Positions 27,254-36,527 are shown, counted from the stretch's first letter. The stretch: DNA of 64,000 nucleotides from Anaerococcus sp. Marseille-P3915 (GCF_900258475.1 NZ_LT984888.1:270639-334638), one strand, 5' to 3'. Translations and numbers: made by a program. Notes: generated by a model not told the origin, from the letters alone.

Positions 27254-28357
27254 ATGGTAGATATAAAATTAGAAAATGTTTATAAAAAATACGACAAGGC
27301 GACTGATTATTCTGTAAAAGACTTTAATCTAGACATAAAAGATGGGGAATTTATAGTCTTTGTAGGTCCATCAGGATGTGGTAAGTCTACAACACTTAGG
27401 ATGATTGCAGGACTTGAGCATATTACAAAGGGAAAATTATATATAGATGGCAAGCTTATGAATATGGTTCCTTCAAAGGACCGTGGAATTGCAATGGTAT
27501 TTCAATCCTACGCCCTCTACCCACACAAGAATGTCTATGACAATATGGCCTTTGGTTTAAAGCTAAGAAAATATAAAAAAGATGAGATAGACAAGAAAGT
27601 AAGGGGAGCAAGTGCAGTCCTAGGTCTTGATGAATATTTAGACAGGAAACCTGCAGACCTATCTGGTGGTCAAAGACAAAGGGTGGCCCTAGGTCGTGCT
27701 ATAGTAAGGGATGCCAAGGTATTTTTAATGGATGAACCCCTATCAAACCTTGATGCAAAACTTCGTATGCAAATGAGGGCTGAAATATCAAAGCTCCATG
27801 ACCAATTAGATGCCACAACAATATATGTAACCCACGATCAGACAGAAGCCATGACCATGGCTGACAGGATAGTCATAATGAATGAAGGACTCATCCAGCA
27901 AATTGGAAGCCCAATAGAACTTTATGATGACCCGGCCAATACCTTTGTGGCAAGCTTTATAGGATCACCTGCTATGAACTTGGTAGAAGCAAGGCTTGAA
28001 GATGGCTATTTAAGAAAAGGCGAAGACTTAGCCATAAAGATTCCAGAAAATCAATATCAAAAACTAAAAGACCTTGGTTATGATGGAAAAGAATTGATAT
28101 TTGGAATTAGGCCAGAAGATATAAGCACAGAAGTTGACTATGGTAATAAGTACCACGCTGATATGAAATTATCAGAACTTTTAGGCTCTGACACAATCTT
28201 TTATGCAAGCATAGGAGATGAGGAATTCATCATAAAAGGCGATAAGGAATCCTATACTAAGGATAGCTTTATAAATATCAGTTTTAATGCTGAGAAAATA
28301 AAATATTTTGATAAGGAAGACGGACATTCTTTGATTAGACACCTAGTAGAAGAATAA
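27254..28357 (+). CDS. ugpC: ABC transporter ATPase, UgpC/MsmX type
   Basis: Energises the fructan importer. Walker A GPSGCGKST, signature LSGGQRQRVALGRAIVRD, Walker B VFLMDEPLSNLD and H-loop VTHDQTEAMTMADR are all intact; C-terminal regulatory OB-type domain (GIRPEDI). 367 residues. Starts 2 bp after scrK and is the last operon gene. Proteins of this type often serve several importers; here each of the three sugar operons carries its own copy (also 35327 and 49104). Confidence 0.93.
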   Translation: MVDIKLENVYKKYDKATDYSVKDFNLDIKDGEFIVFVGPSGCGKSTTLRMIAGLEHITKGKLYIDGKLMNMVPSKDRGIAMVFQSYALYPHKNVYDNMAFGLKLRKYKKDEIDKKVRGASAVLGLDEYLDRKPADLSGGQRQRVALGRAIVRDAKVFLMDEPLSNLDAKLRMQMRAEISKLHDQLDATTIYVTHDQTEAMTMADRIVIMNEGLIQQIGSPIELYDDPANTFVASFIGSPAMNLVEARLEDGYLRKGEDLAIKIPENQYQKLKDLGYDGKELIFGIRPEDISTEVDYGNKYHADMKLSELLGSDTIFYASIGDEEFIIKGDKESYTKDSFINISFNAEKIKYFDKEDGHSLIRHLVEE

Positions 28358-28377
28358 AAATATATGTATCCCTCCCG

Positions 28378-28418
28378 AAATCCCCTAAGATTTATTATTG
28401 ATTCAAGGGGATTTTTTT
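28378..28418 (+). terminator. Terminator of the fructan operon
   Basis: AAATCCCC (28378-28385) pairs with GGGGATTT (28407-28414), followed by TTTTT; 20 bp after the ATPase stop. Confidence 0.85.
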
Positions 28419-28435
28419 TATTTAGATAACTTTAT

Positions 28436-28606
28436 AGTATTTGAGTGTACGTAATAGATATGACAACTTTGTTTACGATAAGGGGTAAAGAAGAAAGCTC
28501 GTAAAAGCTTCCAAACTCCCTTGCTTCGAGCCTAGTCGAGAAGCTTAAAGATTTTGTAGGGGGTTAAAAGATACTTAAGGCAGGCTTTTGCTTTATTTTC
28601 AAATTA
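28436..28606 (+). repeat. Dispersed intergenic repeat, copy 2
   Basis: Non-coding. Block A (TTTGAGTGTACGTAATAG at 28440-28457, AAGGGGTAAAGAA, AAGCTTCC) followed directly by block B (CCCTTGCTTCGAGCC at 28518-28532, then ATACTTAAGGCAGG). Directly repeated with copy 1 at 19970-20225, but with the two blocks in the other order. Confidence 0.75.
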
Positions 28607-29692
28607 TTAAAATTCTAACGGTTTAGATAGCCTTATCCCATTTAAATCCATGCCTGTGGCTGGTATTAGGATGTAGGATTTGCCGTCTATTTTTTCTTCT
28701 TTGATTGTTGTGATTTCATCTTCTGGGATGGTGATTTTTATGCCTGTATCTGAGACTAGCTTGTAGTCCTTGGCTAGGATGTTATCTACTATCAGCTTGG
28801 TGTCTTCTTCTATTTCGACTTCCTTGCCGCCTAGGGATTCTAGGATTTCTTTGATTTCCTCTTTTTCGAGTGTTGGGATTATCTCGCTTTCCTTGGCCTC
28901 TTCAGACATTTCTTTGAGCTTGTCATTGAGGATTACCAGGTTTTTGATGGTTTTCTTATCTTCTAGGGATTCTTCGACTAGGATTTTGTAATAGTCTTGT
29001 TGGTAGTCTACCTTGCTTGGCATAGTACAGGCCAGGATTTCTTCTTCGAAGGCCTCGTCTCTTTTGCTGTTGTTTTTGACATAGTAGAGGCATTCGTAGA
29101 TGTGGGCCTGCCTATCTGTGAAGGATGGGTAAAGCAGGCCAAAGTCTGGGGCCTTGACTGTAGACTTGTTTTCGCTTTCGGAAAATTTCCTTTCTTCTTG
29201 GTCATAGATTAGCTTAGCTTTTGGATTTGCTGTCGGGCAGATGGCTAGGATGAAGAAGGAATATGTCTCTTCGCTATCGCCTGAATAAGATCCGTCTTGG
29301 GCCTTTTCTATTACATCATAGACTCCGTGGCCTAGGATTATGGCGTAGTTGCCATCTGTCTGATAGGTCCCTCTTATTTTTTCTACGAGTTTATTTATAT
29401 CTGTCTCTTCGTTATTTTTTGAGATTTGGTAGAAGAGTTCTTGCTGGGAATTTGTCTCGTATTTGCCAGTAAATTCTAGGTTTAGGAGATTTTTCTCGAG
29501 ATTGCCCGAGAGAGCTTTCTTGAAAATTTCATCATAAAGGTCTTTTTCTCTAATGGTCAAAAGACCATAGGCGAAGGCATCTTCAAAGATTATCTCGCCT
29601 TCTGCATTGATATAGTAAGTATAGATGGTATCAAGTCTTGACTGGTCAGGCCTGATTATTTTTCTGATTTCGTTTATTTCTTTTTTCTGCAT
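28607..29692 (-). CDS. DUF4317 domain-containing protein
   Basis: A 361-residue cytoplasmic protein matching the DUF4317 family of Clostridia from MQKKEINEIRKIIRPDQSRLDTIYTYYI through the characteristic KNLLNLEF and HGVYDVIEKAQDG...SEETYSFFILAICP segments. Function is unknown for the family. The last ~110 residues (from KEMSEEAKESEIIPTLEKEEI) are helical and charged, then a short beta region ends the protein. Start supported by GAGGTGAAAC before ATG. Transcribed leftward and separated from the next minus-strand gene by a hairpin, so it may have its own promoter. Confidence 0.85.
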   Translation of the reverse strand: MQKKEINEIRKIIRPDQSRLDTIYTYYINAEGEIIFEDAFAYGLLTIREKDLYDEIFKKALSGNLEKNLLNLEFTGKYETNSQQELFYQISKNNEETDINKLVEKIRGTYQTDGNYAIILGHGVYDVIEKAQDGSYSGDSEETYSFFILAICPTANPKAKLIYDQEERKFSESENKSTVKAPDFGLLYPSFTDRQAHIYECLYYVKNNSKRDEAFEEEILACTMPSKVDYQQDYYKILVEESLEDKKTIKNLVILNDKLKEMSEEAKESEIIPTLEKEEIKEILESLGGKEVEIEEDTKLIVDNILAKDYKLVSDTGIKITIPEDEITTIKEEKIDGKSYILIPATGMDLNGIRLSKPLEF

Positions 29693-29750
29693 GTTTCACC
29701 TCGGCTTTTATTATACTATTTTCTTCTTCTATTTGAGTGGTAGAATTAAT

Positions 29751-29778
29751 AATCGCCCCGGCATAAGCTAGGGCGATT
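29751..29778 (-). terminator. Hairpin behind the His-rich protein gene
   Basis: AATCGCCC (29751-29758) and GGGCGATT (29771-29778) form an eight-bp stem two bases after the stop codon of the leftward gene; the downstream tract (ATTAATT) is only moderately T-rich on the minus strand. Confidence 0.55.
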
Positions 29779-29780
29779 TT

Positions 29781-30425
29781 TTATCTTGGTGATATTTTGT
29801 AATTTATGCCATTTACAAGGCTTACCTTATAAGGGCTATCGCTGAAGTAGCCTTTTAGAAAGGCTAGGCGGTGGGTGTGGTAGGTGGATTGTTCTTCTTT
29901 TAGGTCAAGATTTCCTTCCTGGATTTCGAAGGATTCATGGTGATCGTGGCCGTGGCCTCCCTCACATGTCGCTTCTTTTGACTTTTCTAGGTCTATTTCC
30001 TCATCGTATTTAGAGTGGAGGTTGTTATTTGTGATTAGGTAGAGGCTTTCTCCATCTACCATGGCTGCTAGGCCCTGATCGCATGGCATCCCATCTAGGA
30101 GATAGGTGTTTAGGGCTTTAAATACTTGTTCAAAGCTTGAAAAGTCTTTGTCCTTGCCACACTCCTGTCCTAATTTGTATAATTTTTCATCAGGGTCTTT
30201 GGTTAATTTTATGGCTTTGGCTAGCCTTGTTTCGACTATATCTATTTTTTCTTGCAAATATCCGTGGATATTTTCTTGATCTAGAATTTCTTCTAGGGGC
30301 TTTGTTGAAACTGGATCTGGTTTTATATCTTGAATATGACCATCCATTAGGTAGTCTGTAATTTTATCTTGGAATTTTATTTTTTCATACATCATATAAT
30401 GGATGGGTCCGAGTGTTTTTGACAT
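29781..30425 (-). CDS. Hypothetical protein with His-rich segment
   Basis: Unknown 214-residue cytoplasmic protein beginning MSKTLGPIHYMMYEKIKFQDKI, a start I associate only with uncharacterised clostridial proteins. Helical N-terminal two-thirds; near residue 155 a segment GGHGHDHHESF could bind metal. A PCDQG motif lies around residue 115. No signal peptide or membrane segment. CAAAGGAGAAAAT precedes the ATG and a TTGAAT-17-TATAAT promoter lies upstream. A link to metal handling or haem is possible but unproven. Confidence 0.72.
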   Translation of the reverse strand: MSKTLGPIHYMMYEKIKFQDKITDYLMDGHIQDIKPDPVSTKPLEEILDQENIHGYLQEKIDIVETRLAKAIKLTKDPDEKLYKLGQECGKDKDFSSFEQVFKALNTYLLDGMPCDQGLAAMVDGESLYLITNNNLHSKYDEEIDLEKSKEATCEGGHGHDHHESFEIQEGNLDLKEEQSTYHTHRLAFLKGYFSDSPYKVSLVNGINYKISPR

Positions 30426-30456
30426 ATTTTCTCCTTTGATTTTTCTTTGCTTTTAT

Positions 30457-30485
30457 ATTATAAGTTTGAATCTATAAAGATTCAA
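30457..30485 (-). promoter_or_regulatory. Promoter of the His-rich protein gene
   Basis: Minus strand TTGAAT (30480-30485), a 17-bp spacer and TATAAT (30457-30462). A hairpin (TTGAATC/GATTCAA) overlaps the -35 region. Confidence 0.6.
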
Positions 30486-30538
30486 GCGGAATTTATTTTT
30501 TGAGTGAGTTAACAAACTAATATACTTAAGACAAATTT

Positions 30539-30567
30539 TTGACAATATCGAAAATATAAGCTATAAT
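30539..30567 (+). promoter_or_regulatory. Promoter of the maltodextrin-type operon
   Basis: TTGACA (30539-30544), a 17-bp spacer, TATAAT (30562-30567): perfect consensus, 47 bp before the binding-protein start. No clear operator palindrome is visible around it and no regulator gene is adjacent. Confidence 0.85.
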
Positions 30568-30613
30568 ATGGATATAAAGAATACGATTTCACTTGAAATC
30601 ACAGGAGGAATAC

Positions 30614-31945
30614 ATGAAAAATAAGTTTAAGTCACTCATGGCTTTATCTTTAGCTGTAGTTCTTACAGCTTGTGGTGGAGCTAAAGAAGCGGACAAGGGA
30701 GCAGATACTAAAGAAGCTGCTAATACCGATGCTGCTACAAAGTTAACAGTTCAAGCTGAAGAAGGTTGGGTAGATTATTACAAAGCTGCAGCAGAACGTG
30801 TTAAAAAACAATTCCCTAATGCAGATATCGAGATTAAAACAGTTGGTTCTTTTGACAACTTAGATATTATCGATTCTACAGATGCTACAAATGAAGACGT
30901 TGCTGATCTTTTTGCAATTCCTGCAGATAGACTTTACGGTTTACATGGTAATGACGTACTTGGCGCAATTGATTCTAAAAAACTTGCTGAAGAAATCGGT
31001 GGTTGGGATGACTTTGATAAGGGATTAGGTGGAAACTTCAATATAGATGGTGAATATTTTGCTTTCCCATTCAATATAGAAACACTTATCACTTATGTAA
31101 ACTCAGCAAATGCTAAAGAAAAGAACGTAGACCTATCTAAACCTATCGAAATTGAAGATGTTGCAGATGAATCTACAGTTTTATTCCCATTATTTGATGC
31201 TTGGTACGGCGTTGCTGCTACTAACTCTTCAAATATCGAACTTCTTGGCAAAAAAGAAGACGGAACACTTTACTCAGACTTTACTAAAGAATGGGATGAG
31301 CTTGAACCAGAAAAACAAGCTACAGTTAAGGCACTTTTCGATTATTGGAAAAAACACAACGAAGCTGGCACACAATTATTTGATGCTGATGCAGGTTGGG
31401 GTTATATAGATGATACATTCAAACCAGGCAACGGCGGTGTTGCTAGACTTGGTGGACCATGGGATGCAGCTGCTATAGGCGAACAAGCAGGCGAAGGCAA
31501 CCTAGAAATTCATCCAATCGGTCAACTAACATTGGCAGGCAAACCACTAACACACTGGCAAGGTGGTTGGGGACTTGCAATGAACGCTAGAATAGAAGAA
31601 GATGCTGACAAGGTAGCTCTTGCAGAAGCTATGATCAAAGAAATTGTTAACCCAGAATTTGCAGCAGACCTATACAAGGCTTCAGGTAAGATTCTTGAAA
31701 ACGTACCAGTAGAAAAATATAAAGAAATGGATCTTTCAGATACAGACAAGAACATCATTGAAGCTACAATCGCTTCTTACAAAGAAGCTCCAGCTAGACC
31801 ACTATTCAAAGAGTGGGGCGATGTTTGGGATACCTACAAAAATGCAATCCTATCTTGGAACTCTGTAAAACCAGCAGACGAAAAGGCAGCATATGCAGAA
31901 ATAAAAGCTTCATTTGATTCAATGATGGCTAACTTTAACAAATAA
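30614..31945 (+). CDS. Maltodextrin-type extracellular solute-binding lipoprotein
   Basis: Substrate-capture lipoprotein (lipobox LTAC, cysteine ~20; 443 residues) of the MalE/MalX branch, with the C-terminal signature GGWGLAMNARIEED...AADLYKASGKILENVPV. TTG at 30593 also opens the frame, but AGGAGG seven bases before ATG 30614 sets the start. A hairpin follows the gene before the membrane genes, which would favour excess binding protein over permease. Alpha-glucan specificity is inferred from resemblance and from the MalF/MalG-type partners. Confidence 0.88.
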   Translation: MKNKFKSLMALSLAVVLTACGGAKEADKGADTKEAANTDAATKLTVQAEEGWVDYYKAAAERVKKQFPNADIEIKTVGSFDNLDIIDSTDATNEDVADLFAIPADRLYGLHGNDVLGAIDSKKLAEEIGGWDDFDKGLGGNFNIDGEYFAFPFNIETLITYVNSANAKEKNVDLSKPIEIEDVADESTVLFPLFDAWYGVAATNSSNIELLGKKEDGTLYSDFTKEWDELEPEKQATVKALFDYWKKHNEAGTQLFDADAGWGYIDDTFKPGNGGVARLGGPWDAAAIGEQAGEGNLEIHPIGQLTLAGKPLTHWQGGWGLAMNARIEEDADKVALAEAMIKEIVNPEFAADLYKASGKILENVPVEKYKEMDLSDTDKNIIEATIASYKEAPARPLFKEWGDVWDTYKNAILSWNSVKPADEKAAYAEIKASFDSMMANFNK

Positions 31946-31956
31946 TTAAATTAAAT

Positions 31957-31988
31957 AGAGGGTGATCCTTAGGGATTGCCCTTTATTC
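31957..31988 (+). terminator. Intra-operon attenuator hairpin
   Basis: AGGG/CCCT and ATCC/GGAT pair (31959-31982) with a two-base internal mismatch, followed by TTATT. It lies between the binding-protein and permease genes, a common site for partial termination or mRNA 3' protection. Confidence 0.6.
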
Positions 31989-31995
31989 AAGTATT

Positions 31996-32400
31996 ATGGA
32001 TATAGCAAAAAAAAGAGAAAGATTTCTCTACCAGATACTGATAATATCAGCTCTTTTGATTCTAAACTTCTCGCTTGAGACAATGATGATGGCAAAAGAC
32101 CCAGATATTTATAGTACAATCGCAAAAGTAAAGCAGGAGCTTACTTATGGAGATTACCTCAATGCACTGATATTTAACTTATTTATAAAGGTAATCAATC
32201 CAATAGTAATATCCCTATACACCTTTTTTACTATTAAAAAATACGGCATAAATATGTTTTATAAGATATTTTTTGGAGGAATGACTTTAATTGGAATAAT
32301 TAATCACCTCCTACAATTCTCATTTGGCTCAGTATTTTATTATATAGGCCTAATACTCGATATAGCCCTATTAATAGTAATCACAAGGCAAGAAAGGTAA
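31996..32400 (+). CDS. Small four-helix membrane protein of the maltodextrin operon
   Basis: Unknown 134-residue membrane protein with four hydrophobic helices (ILIISALLILNFSLE; LIFNLFIKVINPIVISLYTFF; IFFGGMTLIGIINHLL; YYIGLILDIALLIVI) and short charged loops. It sits 50 bp after the binding-protein gene and 6 bp before the MalF-type permease. I do not recognise the family. Position suggests an accessory or assembly factor for the transporter. No strong ribosome site precedes the ATG. Confidence 0.7.
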   Translation: MDIAKKRERFLYQILIISALLILNFSLETMMMAKDPDIYSTIAKVKQELTYGDYLNALIFNLFIKVINPIVISLYTFFTIKKYGINMFYKIFFGGMTLIGIINHLLQFSFGSVFYYIGLILDIALLIVITRQER

Positions 32401-32406
32401 AAGAAT

Positions 32407-34422
32407 ATGACTTATGAAAAAAACCTTTATGATAGGAGGGGCCAGACTTATCCAAGAAAGAATCAATATATAATTGATCAAATCGAAGGCAATAATAAGT
32501 ACTCAAAGGCTGACCACCCTTATAATAAAAAAGTTAAGGAATATAAAGAAGAGAAGAAAAAACTCTTAGATACAGCTATCAAAGAAGCAGTCAAAGATAA
32601 TAGTTCTCATGGGGAGAAATACCTAAATGTTCTTCATCAAAAAAGTCAGATTGCTAGTAAGATGAAAGACTTCTATGAGGCAAATAAGGAACTTTCTTAT
32701 GACTCACTTCTTGATTACAAATTAAATGAACTAGACCTTACGGCTATTCCAGAGATAATCAAACATGATTCATACCTAAAGGACCAACTAGCAAATGCTA
32801 ACGAAAGATTAAAGAACCTAACAGATGAGAATATCAAGGCTGAAGCTAAATTAATCGAAGAAGATAGAGCTACCCTTAAGGAAAAATATGACAAAGACCT
32901 AAAAGATTTAGAAAAATCTTTCAAAGAAGGTCTGATCTCAAAGAAAGCCTACAAGGCAACCAAAGAACAATTAAAACAAAAATTCAAAGACCAAAATCTA
33001 AAAATTGACTACAGAAATCCAGAAAAATCTATCAAAGAAGAAATAGATTCTCTAAAGTACAAGATTAAACAAGATTACAAGCACTCAATGAAGATTTTGG
33101 AAGAAGATAGGTCTGACATCAGACGTAGGACACCAGTCGAAGTAGAAAACCAAAGTGCAATCAAATCCATACTATCAGCACCTATTCCAGGGCTTGGCCA
33201 ATTGTTAAACGGCCAATGGCAAAAGGCAATAATGTTTTTCCTTGGAGCTTTATTTATCTATCTAATAGCCCTACCATATGCCCTAGGCTTCGGTAACTAC
33301 CAAGGTCAAGGTATAGCAGGTCTAGTATCTTTAGCCCAAGGCGGCAAGAGACTAGATAGGTCAATCATCTTTATGATTGAGGGTGTACTTGCTATAGTAT
33401 TTGTAGTACTTGCTATGGCAATATACGTATTTTCTTTTAAAGATGCCCACAAGACAGAAAAAGACCAGCTTAAGGGTATCAGACCAAACTCATTTTTTGA
33501 AACAAAGAAGATGATGAGAACAGATGGCTTCCCATATTTGATTTCAACACCAGCCCTACTAGTAATAATATTTATAGTAATGGTGCCAATTATCACAGCC
33601 ATCCTAATTTCCTTTACCAACATGGACCCACAACACCAAAACAAATTTGAATGGATAGGACTAAACAACTACCTAACCATAGCAAAGGGTCAAGGTATAG
33701 CAGGAAAGGCCTTCTGGCATATCTTTGCTTGGACAATAATTTGGACACTAGGTGCATCAACCCTAGCAATAGTTCTAGGCTTTGTCTTTGCTCTAATGGT
33801 AAATAACGAAAGAATTAAGGCTAAAAAGGTATTTAGGACAGTTTACCTATTGCCATGGGCAATACCAGCCTTCATCACAATCATGTTCTTCTCAATCATG
33901 ACAAGCCGTGGTGGTGTAATAACAGAGGCGATAAACTCGGTCTTTAATGTAAGCTTAGATATCAAAAATAACACAGTTCAAACTAGAACTGCCCTCATAC
34001 TCCTCCAAGGATGGTTGGGTCATTCCTACATCTTCCTACTCACAACAGGAGTATTACAAGCCATTCCAAAAGACCTCTACGAAGCTGCAAGTATAGATGG
34101 AGCAACAGGTTGGCAAGCAACAGCCAAGATTACAATTCCACTTGTACTCTTCCAAATAGCGCCAATGCTAATCAACCAATATACATTTAACTTCAACAAC
34201 TTCTCAATAATTTACCTATTTAACGGCGGTGGACCTTTCAATCCACAGGTTTATGGTAACTTAGCGGGATCAAGTGATATTTTGATTTCATACATTTATA
34301 ACTTAACTATGAATAGTCAGTACCAAGCTATAGGTGCTGCCATAACTGTATTTATTTCAATCTTACTTATAGTTATTTCCTTCATAGGTTACATGAAATC
34401 ATCAGCCTTTAAGGAGTATTAA
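32407..34422 (+). CDS. malF: MalF-type ABC permease with long coiled-coil N-terminal extension
   Basis: 671 residues, more than twice a normal permease. Residues 1-~250 are soluble, charged and probably coiled coil (LKEKYDKDLKDLEKSFKEGLISKKAYK...). Then PGLGQLLNGQWQKA, a TM2/DUF5683-like motif, with two extra membrane helices (~270-345). From ~370 a standard MalF-type permease follows (FPYLISTPALLVIIFIVMVPIITAILISF), with EAA loop EAASIDGATGWQATAKITIP. Similar extended MalF proteins occur in lactic acid bacteria. Followed by malG after one base. The extension's role is unknown; it might contact the ATPase or the cell envelope. Confidence 0.85.
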   Translation: MTYEKNLYDRRGQTYPRKNQYIIDQIEGNNKYSKADHPYNKKVKEYKEEKKKLLDTAIKEAVKDNSSHGEKYLNVLHQKSQIASKMKDFYEANKELSYDSLLDYKLNELDLTAIPEIIKHDSYLKDQLANANERLKNLTDENIKAEAKLIEEDRATLKEKYDKDLKDLEKSFKEGLISKKAYKATKEQLKQKFKDQNLKIDYRNPEKSIKEEIDSLKYKIKQDYKHSMKILEEDRSDIRRRTPVEVENQSAIKSILSAPIPGLGQLLNGQWQKAIMFFLGALFIYLIALPYALGFGNYQGQGIAGLVSLAQGGKRLDRSIIFMIEGVLAIVFVVLAMAIYVFSFKDAHKTEKDQLKGIRPNSFFETKKMMRTDGFPYLISTPALLVIIFIVMVPIITAILISFTNMDPQHQNKFEWIGLNNYLTIAKGQGIAGKAFWHIFAWTIIWTLGASTLAIVLGFVFALMVNNERIKAKKVFRTVYLLPWAIPAFITIMFFSIMTSRGGVITEAINSVFNVSLDIKNNTVQTRTALILLQGWLGHSYIFLLTTGVLQAIPKDLYEAASIDGATGWQATAKITIPLVLFQIAPMLINQYTFNFNNFSIIYLFNGGGPFNPQVYGNLAGSSDILISYIYNLTMNSQYQAIGAAITVFISILLIVISFIGYMKSSAFKEY

Positions 34423-34423
34423 T

Positions 34424-35317
34424 ATGGCAAAGAAAAATAAAAACAAAGACCTATATTTATCTGACCTCCAGCCCTTATCAGCTGCAGGTAAGCTAGCCTT
34501 AGGTATATCATATTTAGTCTTATTTATATGGGCGGCCATCATTCTTGTACCCCTTGCCATAATGGTAATTTCATCATTTAACGGCAACCAAGGCCAATAT
34601 ATATCTATGACTAGTAAGTTCGTATTCTCACTTGACAACTTTAAGTTTTTATTCCAAAAAACTCAATTTGTCAGATGGGTAGTAAATACACTAAAGATAG
34701 CAACAGCAACAACAGCCCTAACCCTAATCTTTGTATCCTTTACAGGCTATGCCTACTCAAGATTCAGATTTAAGGGTAAGAAGGCATCATTAATCACAAT
34801 AATGCTTGTACAAATAATCCCAGCCTTTGCAGGAATTACCGCTTTCTATGCTATCCACACAATCATATCAGGTATAGTACCAGTATTTTCCCGCTCAATG
34901 ATGCTGATATTAATTTATTCAGGTGGAGCAATAGCAGGTAACACCTTTATCCTAAAGGGCTACCTAGACTCAATATCCCCTGAGCTAGACGAGGCAGCAA
35001 GGATAGATGGTTGTTCAAACTTCCAGGTCTATAGGCTAATAATCATGCCGCTTGCAAGACCAATGCTTGCAATCATAGCCCTCCAATGTTTCATAGGACC
35101 ATTCCTAGATTACATGATGCCAAAGATACTTCTAACAAATCCAGCTGACTACACCTTGGCAACAGGCTTATTTACACTAATAAGCGATATGAGAAATATG
35201 AATCAGCCAGCCTTCGCAGCAGGTGGATTCTTATCAGCCATACCAGTAATGCTCTTGTTCTTGTTCTTACAAGATGAGCTAGTAGGTGGATTGTCATCAG
35301 GTGCAGTTAAGGGATAG
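34424..35317 (+). CDS. malG: MalG-type ABC permease
   Basis: Second permease of the maltodextrin importer: 297 residues, six membrane helices, EAA loop EAARIDGCSNFQVYRLIIMP, and the C-terminal LQDELVGGLSSGAVKG typical of MalG. AAGGAGT ribosome site lies within the end of malF. Confidence 0.9.
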   Translation: MAKKNKNKDLYLSDLQPLSAAGKLALGISYLVLFIWAAIILVPLAIMVISSFNGNQGQYISMTSKFVFSLDNFKFLFQKTQFVRWVVNTLKIATATTALTLIFVSFTGYAYSRFRFKGKKASLITIMLVQIIPAFAGITAFYAIHTIISGIVPVFSRSMMLILIYSGGAIAGNTFILKGYLDSISPELDEAARIDGCSNFQVYRLIIMPLARPMLAIIALQCFIGPFLDYMMPKILLTNPADYTLATGLFTLISDMRNMNQPAFAAGGFLSAIPVMLLFLFLQDELVGGLSSGAVKG

Positions 35318-35326
35318 GAGAGAAAA

Positions 35327-36412
35327 ATGCGCGTAACATTAGATAATTTAGGAAAAAAATACGAAGGTAGAGATAAATTTACCATCAGAAATATAAATCT
35401 TGAAATAGACGATAAGGACTTTTGTGTAATCCTAGGTCCTTCAGGTTGTGGTAAATCAACCTTAATCAGAATGATAGCAGGACTAAACTCAATAACAGAA
35501 GGAACCCTATCATTCAACGATAAGATAATGAACACAGTAGAGCCAAAAGATAGGGACATAGCCATGGTATTCCAATCTTATGCTCTTTACCCACACATGA
35601 CAGTGTATGATAACATGGCCTTCTCATTAAAAATGAAAAATGAGAGAAAAGAAGTAATCGACAAGAGAGTCCAAGAAGCTGCAGAAATCCTACAGCTAAA
35701 AGACTACCTCTACTCAAGACCAAGTGATATCTCAGGTGGTCAAAGACAAAGGGTAGCCCTAGGCCGTGCTATAGTAAGGAAACCATCAGTATTCCTAATG
35801 GATGAGCCCCTATCAAACCTAGATGCCAAACTAAGAGAGCACATGAGGGTAGAAATAGTAAGAATCCATAACCAACTAGATACAACCAGTGTCTACGTAA
35901 CCCACGACCAAACAGAAGCCATGACCATGGCCACAAAGATTGTCCTTCTAGATAAGGGAATCATCCAACAAGTAGGAGCCCCAGTAGAATTCTACGAAAG
36001 ACCACAAAACCTCTTCGTAGCAGGCTTCATCGGATCTCCAACCATGAACATCATAGAAGGAAAAGTAGAAAATGGAATGTTCGTAAATAACTCTGGCCAA
36101 ATGAAAATAAAAGCCAACGAAAAAGATGCAGCAGTCCTTAAAAACTACGAAGGCAAAAAAGTCTACCTCGGAATCAGAAGCGAGAGATTTATAGCAGAAG
36201 ATAGAGACTACAACACAGTAGAATCCAACATCGAAGTAATAGAAATGCTAGGAAAAGAACAAATAATCTATTCAAAGATGGCAGATGGCACAGACCTAGT
36301 AATAAGCCAACCAGGCCATTTAGAATACAACATAGGCGATAATACCAAATTTGCCCTAGATCCAGAAGCCCTACACTTCTTCGATGGAGAAACAACAGAA
36401 AGAATAAACTAA
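35327..36412 (+). CDS. ugpC: ABC transporter ATPase, MsmK/UgpC type, of the maltodextrin operon
   Basis: ATP-binding subunit (361 residues) with Walker A GPSGCGKST, signature ISGGQRQRVALGRAIVRK, Walker B VFLMDEPLSNLD and H-loop VTHDQTEAMTMATK. C-terminal regulatory domain present (LGIRSERF). Last gene of the operon, nine bases behind malG, with GGATAGGAG before the ATG. It is closely similar to the ATPases at 27254 and 49104. Confidence 0.92.
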   Translation: MRVTLDNLGKKYEGRDKFTIRNINLEIDDKDFCVILGPSGCGKSTLIRMIAGLNSITEGTLSFNDKIMNTVEPKDRDIAMVFQSYALYPHMTVYDNMAFSLKMKNERKEVIDKRVQEAAEILQLKDYLYSRPSDISGGQRQRVALGRAIVRKPSVFLMDEPLSNLDAKLREHMRVEIVRIHNQLDTTSVYVTHDQTEAMTMATKIVLLDKGIIQQVGAPVEFYERPQNLFVAGFIGSPTMNIIEGKVENGMFVNNSGQMKIKANEKDAAVLKNYEGKKVYLGIRSERFIAEDRDYNTVESNIEVIEMLGKEQIIYSKMADGTDLVISQPGHLEYNIGDNTKFALDPEALHFFDGETTERIN

Positions 36413-36414
36413 AG

Positions 36415-36444
36415 CTACTACCGGGACCAAAATCCCGGTAATAG
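36415..36444 (+). terminator. Hairpin at the end of the maltodextrin operon
   Basis: CTACTACCGGGA (36415-36426) pairs with TCCCGGTAATAG (36433-36444) with one mismatch; only a weak T-run follows (TTTAAATT), so termination may be partial and could let transcription reach the secreted-protein gene. Confidence 0.6.
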
Positions 36445-36527
36445 TTTAAATTGAAGCAGGACTATTTAACTTGAAACTTACAAGCTAAAAGATAAAATGA
36501 ATAAAAGTAAGTAAAAGGGGAGGAAAT

